From Apostichopus japonicus (taxonomy: Eukaryota; Echinodermata; Holothuroidea; Aspidochirotida; Stichopodidae), in NCBI RefSeq assembly GCF_037975245.1, contig NC_092573.1, positions 262,501 to 326,500 of the forward strand: a DNA stretch of 64,000 bases, written 5' to 3'. Below the pieces are notes generated by a model, which ran no database searches, was not told the origin of the DNA, and saw nothing but the letters and a program-made list of their open reading frames with translations. A program made the translations under genes and the position numbers. The stretch's first letter is position 1, and each line of letters begins with the position of its first letter. Below, piece after piece: positions 46,589-59,696 of this stretch.

Positions 46589-49500
46589 TATATCAAGTTC
46601 CACATGGTACATCCAGCATATCTTCTTTGTTTTGTAATATATTCATGATGTTGTTTGGTTTCAAGTCTCCTTTAAATGATTTTAATTATGTAGTACTTGC
46701 TGTAAATAGCATCCCTCAGAACCTTTTCCTGCACTGACAATTTGGCAGCTGGGATTACACGGAAATTGGGTGAATTACGATAAACGCTGGAGTCCAAAGC
46801 TGCATCATTAGAAAAGGCCAGTGCAAATCATATATGATATGTAGAACAATGCTCAAGGGTTAATATTACAGTCAACAGAAAAACTGGTCAAGGCTTAATA
46901 TTTCTCTCAATTTCCCAGAATAAGAAAAGTTTCTAATGGGAAGAAAGAGCATAAAAGAGAAGAAAAAAACCCCCCAAAAACATGAAGTTGAAGTTACAGC
47001 CGTAAGGGGATAATAAAAGTAATGATTTTTCCTTCCCTCTAGCCAAATAAAAACAAAACTATAAGCCTTGAAAGTCACCCTTTTTATGAAACATAGATGT
47101 CAGACTTATGGAAATAAGGTATTTATCATGACAGAAATTAAGGCTATAAAAATGAAAGGAATATGGAGCAAATGGTGTAAAGTAGAGTTTTCTGTTTGTT
47201 GCAAGAACTCAGCAGATGAGGGACATGCCATGCTAACATCAAAGTATGGAAAGATGGATAATGAGTATAAAGCCTGGGCAATAGTAAGTGTAAGTTGCCA
47301 CACAGTGCATGAATGGTGCTGAGAGTCAGTTAGGTTATGCAACATGTTGGGTTGGCCCAAGGAAAGCCAAACTGACTAAAAATTGGCTCAATCATAAAAA
47401 TAAAAAAAGTAAAAGAAAAAAAGGGTGTGTCCATTTTTTTTTCTCTAATTGCAAATCCTGGAATTTCTGTTAACACATGATTTAGAATCAGAGAATATTA
47501 ATTTAAGTTAGCCATTTATTGCCACAAAACACGATAAACAAAATAAGAACAACAACAACCATTCCAAAGAAAACGAGATAGCTTCAGGGAATATTTAAGT
47601 GTTCAAATTCTGTGCAGCAGTTTTCAAGGTTCTGAAGTTACTATGGTTACTGTGCAAAAACAAAAAAATTATATAAATATATATATAATTATACCAATTT
47701 GGCAATTTTGCATAGCATTTTGCAATGTGATACTGGATAAATAATTCCTTGAAATGACATGAATGTTCTTTTGTGAAACTATGCCCTCTATTTTTTGACA
47801 GCTCCAATGATTACACTACCGTCTTTAATTATTATCATTTGCATGGTCTTATTACCCAGCTGCGAGTTGACAACCATTCACATTATGATATTCTCCATCA
47901 AATTAAACCTGGCTCAGCTTATCACTTAAACTGACCCACATTTTAATGAACGCAGTATATCACAACACTCAACTACAGGAAGTCCATTGCTTGCATTATA
48001 CAACACAACGTGGAGAGGGCACAAGATGAAAACTAACGATGGCATGCAGACACTATTATCGACATGGTTTATGATGATTGCCCAATGCTAAGATACTTTA
48101 TAATAGTAATCTTCCTTTCATTAACATATCCTGATGGATGCGTGGCTTCTACATCACACCTCTTGTTAAAGGTACATTCCTCCCTCCCTCTGTGACTGGA
48201 CAATAAGGGATGTTGAGATGTTTGGCCTAAATGCAAATACAGATGAGAATGGCAATAAACAGTTACAATGGACACAAGTACTAATCTATGTTATTTTCAT
48301 TTTTGTAGCATAATTTTTAGTATTCTATGAAATATTTCCAGCAAGGTTTCAAAATGTTTTTTGGGGGGGGGGAGAATTTTTTTGGGGGGGGATAATTTTT
48401 GGGGGGGAGAAGGGGAAGTGGGAAATAGGGTCAGTATATCATTCAAAATATCCCCCCCTTTTCAAAAATATAATTGAATCAATTAAAAATACAACGATAC
48501 AACCGTCATCCGGTCACGTCTCTGAAAAATTTAAGATCTGGCGAGCCTCATAATTCAAGACAAACCTTTTCTGAGATTTCACTTGCTTCATTTCCCAAAT
48601 GCTGTTTGGACTTCACGTCCACATCAATAAATGATGACTCGAATAGGACTTTAGCATGCTCGCGTCTACTCATTAACCATTAACGTTGCTATAAACGGAT
48701 CAAGGTATTGAAATTTTCAAATGTTACATTTTTTGGGGAGTTAAATGTAATAGGAGACTACTAGACTTATAAAGATAGACTGTTGTAAATTGCGGGATAG
48801 CTGCATCGACTCATTAACCATTAACGTTGCTATAAATGAATCAAGGTAAATTGCTGATTTACAGATAAAATGACATTTTTCTTCTGTTTTATATCAAAAT
48901 GCAGTTTTTATATGTATTATTAAAGAAACTTATTGATCATAATGTGATTTGTTAGAAAATGGAATAAAGACTGACTGGTTTGGTCACAGCATTTTCAAAC
49001 TTGAAAATCCCCTTTAAATGTGGAAAGACAAACTGAGATAAAATTAAAGACAAGCAGAACCAGTCCTCTTGGGGAAGGAGATGCAGAAATATGACTTTTC
49101 CCCCCGAAAAAAACTGCTGCCGAAGAGAGTTTGCAATTCATCATCATAAATAAAACATTAATTAGAAAGAGAAAACAACAACACTATAAAGATCATTTGA
49201 AAAATTAAAAAAACAAATAAATAAACATAATTAATGAAATGACGGATGCTTGCTGTGTGAATTGCATCTTTTCCTAAGGTTTTGTTGTCTTTCAAATCAA
49301 ATATGGATCAACAACGATCATATATTGAAAAGGTCAATGTATCATTTTATACAAGGCAATGGTACTCACTTTAACTATCAGTTTGACTTCAGAACCCTGC
49401 TATATGCTCAGACTTAACAATTCCATTAATGAAAGGTGTATAACGTCCGAAGAAATTGTTTTACAGTAGTTCAAGAAAAAAAACAAGGAAAAAAAACAGG

Positions 49501-49940
49501 TTGGTAGCAGTTTTAACAGTTCTTGAGACGTGACGTTTAGGCTTCACTTGTTCACCACACTCCAGATACTATTTAAACTAGTAAACGTATTAGCTGCATA
49601 TAGCTTGTGGCATTATAGCTTACTCTACACTTTTTAAGTAGTAAACAAATTTCTTGGTGGATAATTTCTGAAATAGACAACTTTTTCTAAACATTAATTT
49701 TCTAAGGTATTCTCAGAGGAAAGGGCACAGTAAAGAAATATGTCACTGTTATTGTTCTGTGGCCAGCTTGTCTGTGCTTCTTAGATTGAACCTAGAGAGA
49801 TTTATAATTATATTCTGGGGCCTTGTCAACTGTACACACAACATTGAGAGGATAAAATATCTTTCAAAACTACTGTAAATCCTGTATTAACTGCAAAAAG
49901 TTTTATACACTGCTTACTGCTAGTACTCCAACAGTGGTGG
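46589..49940. other. Non-coding, nothing recognised
   Basis: AT-rich, with a G/T-rich low-complexity block at 48358-48415. Two copies of CATTAACGTTGCTATAAA near 48678 and 48822 mark a small local duplication. No exon was identified. Confidence 0.4.
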
Positions 49941-49974
49941 AAATACTAACTGATAAAATGCAACAGGCGGTGGG

Positions 49975-50640
49975 CTATCAATACACCCAGAGCTGCTGAG
50001 GTTATCAATACTACCAGAGCTGAGGTTACAATATAGCCAGAACTGCTACCAATACAATGTAGCTCAGAGGATTGATGCAACCGGAGCTGAGGCTACCAAG
50101 AAAACTGGAGCTGACGTTATCAATACAACCAGAGCTGAGGTTACCAATAAAACTGGAGCTGAGGCTATAAATACAACCAGAACTGAGGTTAACAATACAA
50201 TGTAGCTCAGGGAATTAACACAACCGGAGCTGAGGCTACCAATAAAACTGGAGCTGACGTTATCAATACAACCAGAGCTGAGGTTACCAATAAAACTGGA
50301 GCTGAGGCTATAAATACAACCAGAACTGAGGTTAACAATACAATGTAGCTCAGGGAATTAACACAACCGGAGCTGAGGCTACCAATAAAACTGGAGCTGA
50401 CGTTATCAATACAACCAGAGCTGAGGTTACCAATAAAACTGGAGCTGAGGCTATAAATACAACCAGAGCTGAGGCTACCAATAAAACTGGAGCTGAGGCT
50501 ATAAATACAACCAGAGCTGAGGCTAACACTGCAACCAGAGCTGAGGCTACACTGGCAACTGAAGCTGAGGATATCACAACCAGAGCTGAGGCTACCAATT
50601 CAACAGAATTGAGGATATAATACTACCACATCTGATGCTA
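49975..50640. repeat. 24-bp minisatellite with 143-bp higher-order unit
   Basis: Array of about 24-bp units of the form ACAACCAGAGCTGAGGCTAC. From about 50055 a six-unit block of about 143 bp, marked by a divergent unit TGTAGCTCAG, repeats with starts near 50059, 50201 and 50344. The right end returns to single units. Minus-strand open frames through it (valine- and alanine-rich) are repeat artefacts. Confidence 0.92.
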
Positions 50641-53219
50641 CCAATATTTGAGCCCACCCCACTTACTCACTTCCCCCCCCCCTTCACCCTCACCATTTTT
50701 AACTATAAATGTTATCAATTTTTGAAGGGATGTGTGTGCATATGTTGAGTGGAGACAGGTAGGGGAAGAGCATAGGAGATATTCAGAGTATATTCCCTTT
50801 TCTATAAATACCTTTGAAACAACTAACTGAGCCCACTTAATTTTCAAAATGGTAAACAAATGTTTCCCCTTGTGACAGCCGCTAAAATAACACATTAAAT
50901 TGGAATATGTCAGCAGTCCATTCCTGTTGAGTTTCTTGGTACTTACAGCACAGAGTGATATTAAACATAAAATCACAGATGTAATTAACAATTTAATTAA
51001 ATGACATAACATGTGAGGGTTTTCCTGTTTGTGATGACTCAAGGAAATACAAAGAAACAGACAGACAACCACACAGACAGGGTTTTGGCCTTGAGAAATT
51101 GCCATCATCCTATTTTAGTTACTATCATTGGTTTCAGCAGCAAGTAAACTCAATTTATTTTTTGTCCAATCGAGACAATAGGTGCAATTGGAGAACAATG
51201 CAGTGAGAGGTATCAGGACCAAGACGATAAATGACATTTGAGGTCAAACTAAATTTGCCACTTAGAAAAGCATCAGTGACCTACTATAAGACTGCTGTGG
51301 TGAGAAGGTGAGACTACCCACAAAGTAGACAGTTCTCAAGCCTCCCGTACTTCTTGGAAACACGCTTTGATAATACTGAGGAGTAAGCTGAAATTCTAGA
51401 CCTTGTAAATGACAGCTTTTTGCTAAATCAACTAATAAAATATCATGCTTTATCTATACATGTAGGAAACATGTTGGTTAATATCTACACTGAGTCATTC
51501 ACATACATTGTTTCAGCATAAACATCTCCAATCCTCCCATAATGAACCTAAGTGCATATATTCCAGGCGGCTTTTTTTTTATACATTTTCTCCCTCTTTC
51601 ATGTCGCAGAGCAATTGTGGCTCAATTCCTGTCTTTCATTGTTGCTGTTCCCTCGTAAACACACCTTGCACTCTCAAGAGAAGCTTCGCACAAAAAGCTA
51701 AAACTCTGAAGCAGCGCTTAAGACAGGAAATCATAAATTGAGGGGCAAGGTTACACAGTTCTCTATGAGTGAGAAGTGATCGTGTTGCTGCCAGCCAAAG
51801 AAGATTACTAAAAGTCTGCTAGGTTTTAGAAGCCGAGAGAAGCTATAACAATGGGAGTTGATGAAACTGAGCGTGCAAATGAGGCAAAGACTGTATCAAA
51901 CAAGACAATTAAGAGACGACCATTTTTGCATCAACAAGCTAATTTTACTTGCAGTACTGTAAGTATTTGATAAAGATACTGACCCATTCCATGTAAATCC
52001 TAGAACCATGAATGACAAATAGAATCAACTATTCAAGGCCTTAGTTAAAGGACCAGATAGGTCACAAGGTACCTTCCATTTCACATTCAGAACCTAGTAT
52101 GCACTGAGGAAGTAACACTTATCACTTTCTACAGTGTATGATTCCCCATTCCCCAAGAAATGTACTGAGAAGGAGCCGATGTGGAATGACATATTTTGTA
52201 TCCCGCAGAGGCTGGTGAACAACATACTGTATAAGAAAAGTAAGTTACCTTTCACTAAATCTATCCTCCATGATATTAGAGCACCGATGCTGCAGAAGAC
52301 CTTGATATAATTTACAAATGACTTTTGACCTTCCTAAGTGCCTCAAGTTCAGCCACCACTGACAGATCACTATTCAGGAAAACGTTACCACTTTTGGTTA
52401 GTTTTACATTTCTACCTGTGGCAGTTCTGAATAAATAGAAACTTACAATTAAGGATCAGTCAAAACACTTTTCGACCTCAAAAGTAATGAAAGTAACCTC
52501 AAAGTCTTTAGAACTGTCCACAAAAACACCATTTGAAATAACTCTAGTGAGTATGTGCGGCTTAATTTCTATGGACTAAGAACACAGAGCATTAAACACA
52601 AAGACTGTATCATCTATCTATACAACCTTTTGTACACCACCAATACAAGCTAGACAGGTACCACAATGTATCATTTGAGTTCATTTAACAACTTAGCAAC
52701 AAATATGGAGCAATTTATCGTCAATATCTATATACTGGTTCAGCAGATAATATATTCATGTTTCTAAATAAATGACCTAAAGTGACCCCACTTAATGACA
52801 GTTGATCTCAAATTCCAGAAATGTCCATTTTGCCCACCACTTGTGGTAAATGTAGCAGGTCAAAGCTAACCAACACCTATGAATGATGGACAAGAAGAAG
52901 CTCTCAGTGCATTGTGGGTAAACAGATACATAGACAGTTCCAAATATAAATCAATCTGGGGTTTTTTGGTAACCTAAAATTCCAACTTTCTATTGTTGAA
53001 CAAAATACCTTCCTTTGAGCTATTCTTAGATACACGACAAAGACACGAGACGAGTGCAGGGTCAACAATTATACGAAAAACCCACAAGAGATCAAATCGT
53101 CCATAAAGAGGAAGATGACACATTAGGAATAATTTGTCATATTGAAAGCATTCAGGATAGAACTGTCACGGTTGAAAGGTTCAGACATTAACGTTTTTTT
53201 GCCTTTCTTGATCTCCGAA
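50641..53219. other. Non-coding, nothing recognised
   Basis: AT-rich non-coding sequence. A 156-codon minus-strand open frame at 50638-51108 shows no conserved motif and is not supported as a gene. Confidence 0.4.
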
Positions 53220-54380
53220 GACAGGTGGTTAAATCATCAAGAGACACAGCGTACAGACTACACGTGTAGCCATGTATGAAGCAAAACAACAGGAAACTAG
53301 ATCTCACAGTTTACACTAACCACAGAGTATGTTTACTACATATATATATCCATGTATGACCCAAACAGCAAGAAACCATACTACTCTCATGGTTGACGCT
53401 GCTGACAGTGTACATGTACTGCTATGTATCTAACCATGTATCAAGCAAAACAAGAAGTTAAAACTCATGGTTTACATTGCCAGTATGACACGTCACTGCA
53501 TACGAAGGACACAACAAGAAACTGGATCTAATGGAAATGTGTGTACAGCGCATCTTACCATGTACGGAGCAGGCAGCAAGCGACAAAATACAAGGGTTTA
53601 CACTGCCGAAAATTGTACTTACTATGTATCGAATCATCAAGCAAACAAGATATATTTGCACTGCAAACAGTATACAGTATAGTGCTACATATTTAATCAC
53701 ATATTATGGAAACAACAACAGACCTCCCAGCAGCTCTTCAACAAAATAAAGGTTTTTTTAAAGGTTGTTAATGAAGAAATAAAGGTTTTTAAAGGCTTTA
53801 AACATGAAAATAAAGGTTTTTCAAGGTCCAAAATGAAGTTAATTTGTAACATAGCCTACTCAACATCTTTGCCCATTTTTACATCATATGTGGCTCTTAT
53901 TTAAAATACCTGACTTGCATTAACCGTTGTTTGTGAGTCTGCTTTGTATCACTGCATGCATGGCTGTCCACAAAATCTTTATAGCCAATGGTTAGCATGA
54001 CTGAATACGATATTTCTACTCTACACTACATTAAAATAAAAAAAATTGGACTTAAAAAATATAAATAGTTTTTAAAGAGTATTTTTGAAAAATAAAGAGC
54101 CATGTTTGAAATTAAGGTTATAAAGGTTTCACTGGGAGTTCTGCAACAAGAAACTGAATCACCTGCATTAGACTAACAACAGTGTCTATACTACAAATGT
54201 AACCATGTATAAAACAAACAGCATGAAAGTATATCTCCTGATTTACAATCCAACTGTGTGCACTGTATAGTACTTCTACCTCATGAATCTAACCATGTAC
54301 AGTATGAAGAGGCTCAACGGCACTTGAAACCAGAGCATGGTTTACATTGACAACGCTTTTAACATGAAATTTGAATCCAT
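53220..54380. repeat. Degenerate tandem repeat, about 80-bp unit
   Basis: Several diverged copies of a unit containing ACCATGTATSAAGCAAAACA, then AGAAACT and GGTTTACACT (near 53270, 53350, 53432, 53557, 54200 and 54293). The array is split by a TIR-like insertion at 53719-54143. Confidence 0.65.
53719..54143. mobile_element. Possible TIR element with AAAGGTTTT arrays
   Basis: A 425-bp segment. The left end is CAGACCTCCCAG and the right end, reverse-complemented, CAGAACTCCCAG. CAACAA flanks both sides (53713-53718 and 54144-54149), but the flanks are themselves repetitive, so this 6-bp duplication may be coincidence. The interior has repeated AATAAAGGTTTTT words near the left end. Confidence 0.5.
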
Positions 54381-55054
54381 CCACCGAAGCAGATCTATAC
54401 AATGTTTAAAAAATTGTTCAAATCTCCACGCTACACTACACAAGTCAATAGTTTGTCTTGGCCTTGATAAGGTGCCAAGTTCAAAGCAAACAAATGTGTC
54501 TGAGCCAGAAATCTGAGAATGGAAGGAGGCCCCTTCCTCTCCTATTCTGTGTATACAGTAGCTTTGTGCGGGCAGATAAGACATACATTTCATTATATGG
54601 GAATGCTGGATACAAACCAACCATTTTACTTACAGGACATCTTTCAACCTCTATTTCAAGGTATCCGATTTACCCATAGACGAAGCGATACAAAGCAAAC
54701 TTAAGTTTTTAGCTTCTCAGCCTTAACAGTAGGTTTAGATGGTAATACTACAGTAGGTCAGAATAAATCAAAGATTGATGTTGCGAGGCCAAATGAAGGG
54801 TGAAGGAGAGAGGACCGCAAAATCTCAGCTTCTGAGACCCAAATTCAACCGCACACGATGAACTGTATACACACAGATCACATTCAGAGTTGAACGACAC
54901 CGATAAAGAAATCATGTTTCCTGGAATCAGATGAAAAGTGGAAATCTTGAATAATGCATGCCAGGAAGATTGAAAAGTTTCTTCAGAGTATTAGTCTTTC
55001 TAAACTCCAAAGAAAGCAACAAGAATATGGGAGGGAGCTATGGAGGGAGGGGGA

Positions 55055-55547
55055 CAGTGGCGGAGCTAGGGGTATTGGTCAGGGGGGCAAGAATGGTCTG
55101 TAGGGGCGCTTTGACACTATCTAAGCGGAGTGCCACCACAGGTTGGCGCGGAGCGTACAGAAATTTTGTGAGTAAAGATACTCCCTAGATCGCCGGCAAT
55201 GCCCCTTTCTGGGCCATGCTAATTTGCAGATAAACGAAGAATAAATAGGTGTCATCGGCATTTGTGACAACTCCGAAGTTTATATGGGTGTTGAAAGTAC
55301 ATGCGCTTGGAAATAGTTTCGTACAATGGAAGTGCCGATAAATTAAAGACCGCCGTAAGAGCATTTTGTCAGAAAATTACACCAACAAAATGTGACAAAT
55401 GTCAATAGGTAGATGAGAGCGCAATAAAAAAGTCAATAATCCAAATATGTAAAAAGTGGTAAAAAGCTGAAAAGGGCACCAAGCAGTCCATTTGAGTCCA
55501 TCAGGGGGGGCATCCGCCCCCCTGACTGTATGGACCCTCCGCCACTG
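55055..55547. mobile_element. hAT-like MITE, long form
   Basis: A 493-bp element with termini CAGTGGCGGAGC and GCCACTG (right end CTCCGCCACTG). It is the fuller relative of the 7865-8230 copy: the two align over both ends and most of the interior, and this copy keeps an extra block at about 55262-55370. Its purine-rich flanks (GAGGGGGA and GAGAGGGT) give only a weak duplication. Confidence 0.85.
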
Positions 55548-56146
55548 GAGAGGGTGGGGGGCTTGAGGGTTCAACACACTTTTCGTACGAATTAGTACAA
55601 AGCTGAATGATTACAGAATTTATTTTTTAGTGAGTCACAACTCATGCGGTCTGTGAAAATTATTGCTTTAATCAATTAATTTCATTTTTCTTTCTGATGT
55701 CCACTGGTATACAATGTAATGCTAATTTGTGGGAAGACTGAATTGGTTTTCACTGCTCCAGAAATCTAATTCACAATCAACTTAGCTCATAAATAGTCAA
55801 GGTTTTGGTTTCTGCCACATATATGAAAGCATACGATTGTATTGTATTTAACGCAGTTATGAAACCCATTAAACCTTTTGTTGTACTTCTCTCCATTTTC
55901 ACTCAAGTTATCAGATCAACAGTCTGTAAAAGTGCTTGCGTTTCTTCTCACCCGAAACATTGGTCTTTACGACTTTACCAGTCGTTGACAGGAATATCGT
56001 TTTGTCCCGATTGTTATATGAAAAGTATACCTGGGCTACTGAGGTATCAGTCATCAGTTGTGACAAAATGGAACAGAGCTAAACATATATATGTTCTACG
56101 TTCATGTATTTGTATGGAAGGAGATAGTTAAGGCTACATTGACTAT
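55548..56146. other. Non-coding, nothing recognised
   Basis: A 108-codon open frame (55805-56131, plus) without recognisable motifs is present but not supported as a gene. Confidence 0.4.
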
Positions 56147-56154
56147 ATTGATTC

Positions 56155-57341
56155 TAGTGTTTGCACGGGTTATCCGGGTACCCGGGTACCCGCCCGACGC
56201 GATACTACCCGGATCCTTGTTTATTACCCGAATCCTAAGCAAAGTGTGATCTAAAAAAAAAAAATTGGCAAACCGACGGTTAGGCAGATTTCCCATTGAC
56301 TTAGTGTGGTGTTAGGCTACAATGTGGTCGAAGATAACGGCAATAACGAAGGGGCCCGCTATTACCCGGTTCCTAATTTATTACCCGAATCATACGCAAA
56401 GTGTGATTGTTTAAAAAAAAATTGCAAACCGAATGTTAGGCTGATTTCCCATTGACTTAGTGTGTTGTTAGGCTACCATGTATTCGAAGATAACAGCAAT
56501 AACGAAAGCTTTCCATAGATATCTTATAACTGCGTCACAATTTCAGCTAATAAACAGATGGCTATGCTAGACTATCCCCATTGACTTAGTGTGGTGTTAG
56601 GCAACCATGTGGTCGATCGTAACAGCAATAACGAAAGTATTCCATGGATATCTTATAACTGCGTCACAACTCCAGCAAATAAACAGATGGTTAGGCTTAG
56701 CTAGATTTCTCATTGACTTAGTGTGGTGTTAGGCTACCATGTGGAAGAAATTATTATTTATTCATTCGTTTATTTCAAAGAAGGAAAGGCTGGAATTTTA
56801 CGCGATGTGTATGGATTATAGACGGGATAACTAAAAAATAGTAATCGCAAGTGGCTTTTTACTAATCGTTTATTCCAAATGCGATCAAATTGGGCGAATC
56901 GCGCAATCTCGCGGCTAATGCGAACCCTGGGCCTGCGTAATAGATAGTAGTAGTATTAAAAACTGTTTAAGAGCTAAATTGGATATTTATATGGTTTGAT
57001 CCAATAGACGTGCACGAGCTAGCATAAGCAGCGGCAGCAATGTGATGTTAGTAGTAATGCTAATTATAATTAAATAATTAATTTATTAACAAGTTAATGA
57101 AAGAAACAGAAGCAAATAGAAATTATTGAGGGAGGTTTTATACCTTATCTTACACCTACGTATTTGAACATGAAAACATTGTCAGTAGAGAATATAATGC
57201 ATTTATTACAGCATCCAATATGTAATTTCTTGAAAATCGTGATACACGAGGGTAAACAATTTTTTTCCGGGTACCCGGATACCCGACGGGTAACGGCGCT
57301 CAGGTACCCGGTTCCCGATTTTTGGACCCGTGTAAACACTA
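56155..57341. mobile_element. 1.19-kb hAT-like element with TACCCGG arrays
   Basis: Ends are TAGTGTTTGCACGGG and CCCGTGTAAACACTA, flanked by perfect ATTGATTC duplications (56147-56154 and 57342-57349). Both subterminal zones are dense in GGGTACCCGG and ATTACCCG words. The left-central part contains four copies of a 130-155 bp tandem unit marked by CATTGACTTAGTGTGGTGTT (starts near 56294, 56450, 56580 and 56712). Non-autonomous. Confidence 0.92.
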
Positions 57342-57349
57342 ATTGATTC

Positions 57350-58030
57350 ACAAGCTTATCTGTTCTTGGTTCTTTGACTAAAAGGTCTCTGGAAGACATG
57401 GAAATTCTGCTTCCATAACATGAAATATGAACTTACATGACTGTTTGCATACAAAGGAATGTTAAATCTTAGTTTTGAATAATTAATTTTTGACCTTTGA
57501 AAAAAAAAACACATTCACAGCTAATATAAACTGATGTCACTCACTACAAACCCTGCAAAATGGTGATGAATCCATAAATCAATTTTTTCGCTACAGGCAA
57601 GCTAGAATATTACATATGGTAATATCTGCTGATGCAACAGGAAATCCAAAGGAATGGATTTCACTGTAATCGGCATGTCTATGACTGTTTTTAGTTTATT
57701 TAAAATCCATTTTGAACTTAATTTAATAACTGAATTTATAGCAACAATAACTAAAATCTATTTTTAACCCAATTAACCACCTACAGTAGAACTGGATTCC
57801 TGATCAAAATTTCACAATTTCTGAATCGCCAGCTATAAATTTTTGCCCACTTTAGTGTTGACCAGAATCTAAACAAGATTCATGTTATTGCTTATATATC
57901 ACTTTAAAAGTCCTTATTGCAGTCTCTGTTTTTCTTCTTTATAAACAGAGCAAAAAGCTGCCCCATTGCCATCAATCACTTTCTTCACTTAGATTGAACA
58001 AGCAAAGGCCTCTAGTAACTTGGCTGCTAA
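57350..58030. other. Non-coding, nothing recognised
   Basis: AT-rich spacer between the TACCCGG element and the 44/45-bp minisatellite. Confidence 0.4.
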
Positions 58031-58034
58031 CTAC

Positions 58035-59230
58035 TATGATTAAAACACAGGAGAATGTACAAAAACAGCACAAGGCTGTTATGATTAAAAAACAGGAGAA
58101 TGTACAAAAACCGCACAAGGCTGTTATGATTAAAACACAGGAGAATGTACAAAAACCGCACAAGGCTGCTATGATTAAAACACAGGAGAATGTACAAAAC
58201 CGCACAAGGCTGCTATGATTAAAACACAGGAGAATGTACAAAAACCGCACAACGCTGCTATGATTAAAACACAGGAGAATGTACAAAACCGCACAAGGCT
58301 GTTATGATTAAAACACAGGAGAATGTACAAAAACAGCACAAGGCTGCTATGATTAAAACACAGGAGAATGTAAAAAAACAGCACAAGGCTGCTATGATTA
58401 AAACACAGGAGAATGTAAAAAAACAGCACAAGGCTGTTATGATTAAAACACAGGAGAATGTACAAAAACAGCACAAGGCTGCTAGGATTAAAACACAGGA
58501 GAATGTACAAAAACAGCACAAGGCTGCTAGGATTAAAACACAGGAGAATGTACAAAAACAGCACAAGGCTGTTATGATTAAAACACAGGAGAATGTACAA
58601 AAACAGCACAAGGCTGCTAGGATTAAAACACAGGAGAATGTACAAAACCGCACAAGGCTGCTAGGATTAAAACACAGGAGAATGTACAAAAACCGCACAA
58701 GGCTGCTATGATTAAAACACAGGAGAATGTACAAAAACCGCACAAGGCTGTTATGATTAAAACACAGGAGAATGTACAAAAACCGCACAAGGCTGTTATG
58801 ATTAAAACACAGGAGAATGTACAAAACCGCACAAGGCTGTTATGATTAAAACACAGGAGAATGTACAAAAACCGCACAAGGCTGTTATGATTAAAACACA
58901 GGAGAATGTACAAAACCGCACAAGGCTGTTATGATTAAAACACAGGAGAATGTACAAAAACCGCACAAGGCTGCTATGATTAAAACACAGGAGAATGTAC
59001 AAAACCGCACAAGGCTGCTATGATTAAAACACAGGAGAATGTACAAAACCTCACAAGTCTGCTATGATTAACACACAGGAAAATGTACAAAACCGCACAA
59101 GGCTGCTATGATTAAAACACAGGAGAATGTACAAAACCGCACAAGGCTGCTATGATTAAAACACAGGAGAATGTACAAAACCGCACAAGGCTGCTATGAT
59201 TAAAACACAGGAGAATGTACAAAACCTCAT
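58035..59230. repeat. 44/45-bp minisatellite, about 27 copies
   Basis: Near-perfect tandem copies containing ATTAAAACACAGGAGAATGT and GCACAAGGCTG. Units are 44 or 45 bp depending on whether an A run has four or five bases; some copies read CAGCACAAGG instead of CCGCACAAGG. The 45-bp units keep a reading frame (MIKTQENVQKQHKA repeats on plus, cysteine/phenylalanine-rich repeats on minus) and the 44-bp units break it, so the long open frames follow from array structure. Confidence 0.95.
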
Positions 59231-59690
59231 AAGGGCATTTTAAGTCCTTCAACAACACTTTGCACCAATGGCTGCTGATGTGACCAAAATCACAAACGGT
59301 AAAAACCACAAATCTGTGCTAGAATTTTTTTCCGTTTGAGATTACGATATTTTCAAAACTCACATTTCCTGGACAAATCAAGTCCAAAAATCTTTTATCC
59401 ACAAGTCTGAAGTCACACTTTTACAAATTTGAGCAAATTTTATGGAAACTCAAAATACAGAAAATAATTTTTTAAGGTCCCCCCTATCTTCAGCTTCTTT
59501 CTAATTAAATCCCTAATATCTAACACTTTGGAAATAGTATGTATTTTACTGAACATTGATGATAATCCCTGTTGGATTAATTTACTCCACAAACGCTGAT
59601 TTATAATGACATTAAACTGCATCTATTCCCTTCATCATATCACTGTACTTATCACAGACAAACCTAAAATAACCTCTCTACTGTAAACAA
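59231..59690. other. Non-coding spacer
   Basis: AT-rich; nothing recognised. Confidence 0.4.
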
Positions 59691-59696
59691 TCACTA

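Noticed and set aside
50350-50598. Valine/alanine-rich 82-codon frame
   Set aside because: Product of the 24-bp minisatellite.
53713-54149. A firm 6-bp target duplication (CAACAA) for the 53719 element
   Set aside because: The surrounding sequence is itself a CAACAA-containing tandem repeat, so the match may be coincidence; the element is kept only at low confidence.
58175-58824. Long minus-strand open frames rich in Cys, Phe and Leu
   Set aside because: They lie wholly in the 44/45-bp minisatellite, exist in several frames, and stop wherever a 44-bp unit occurs; nothing suggests a gene.
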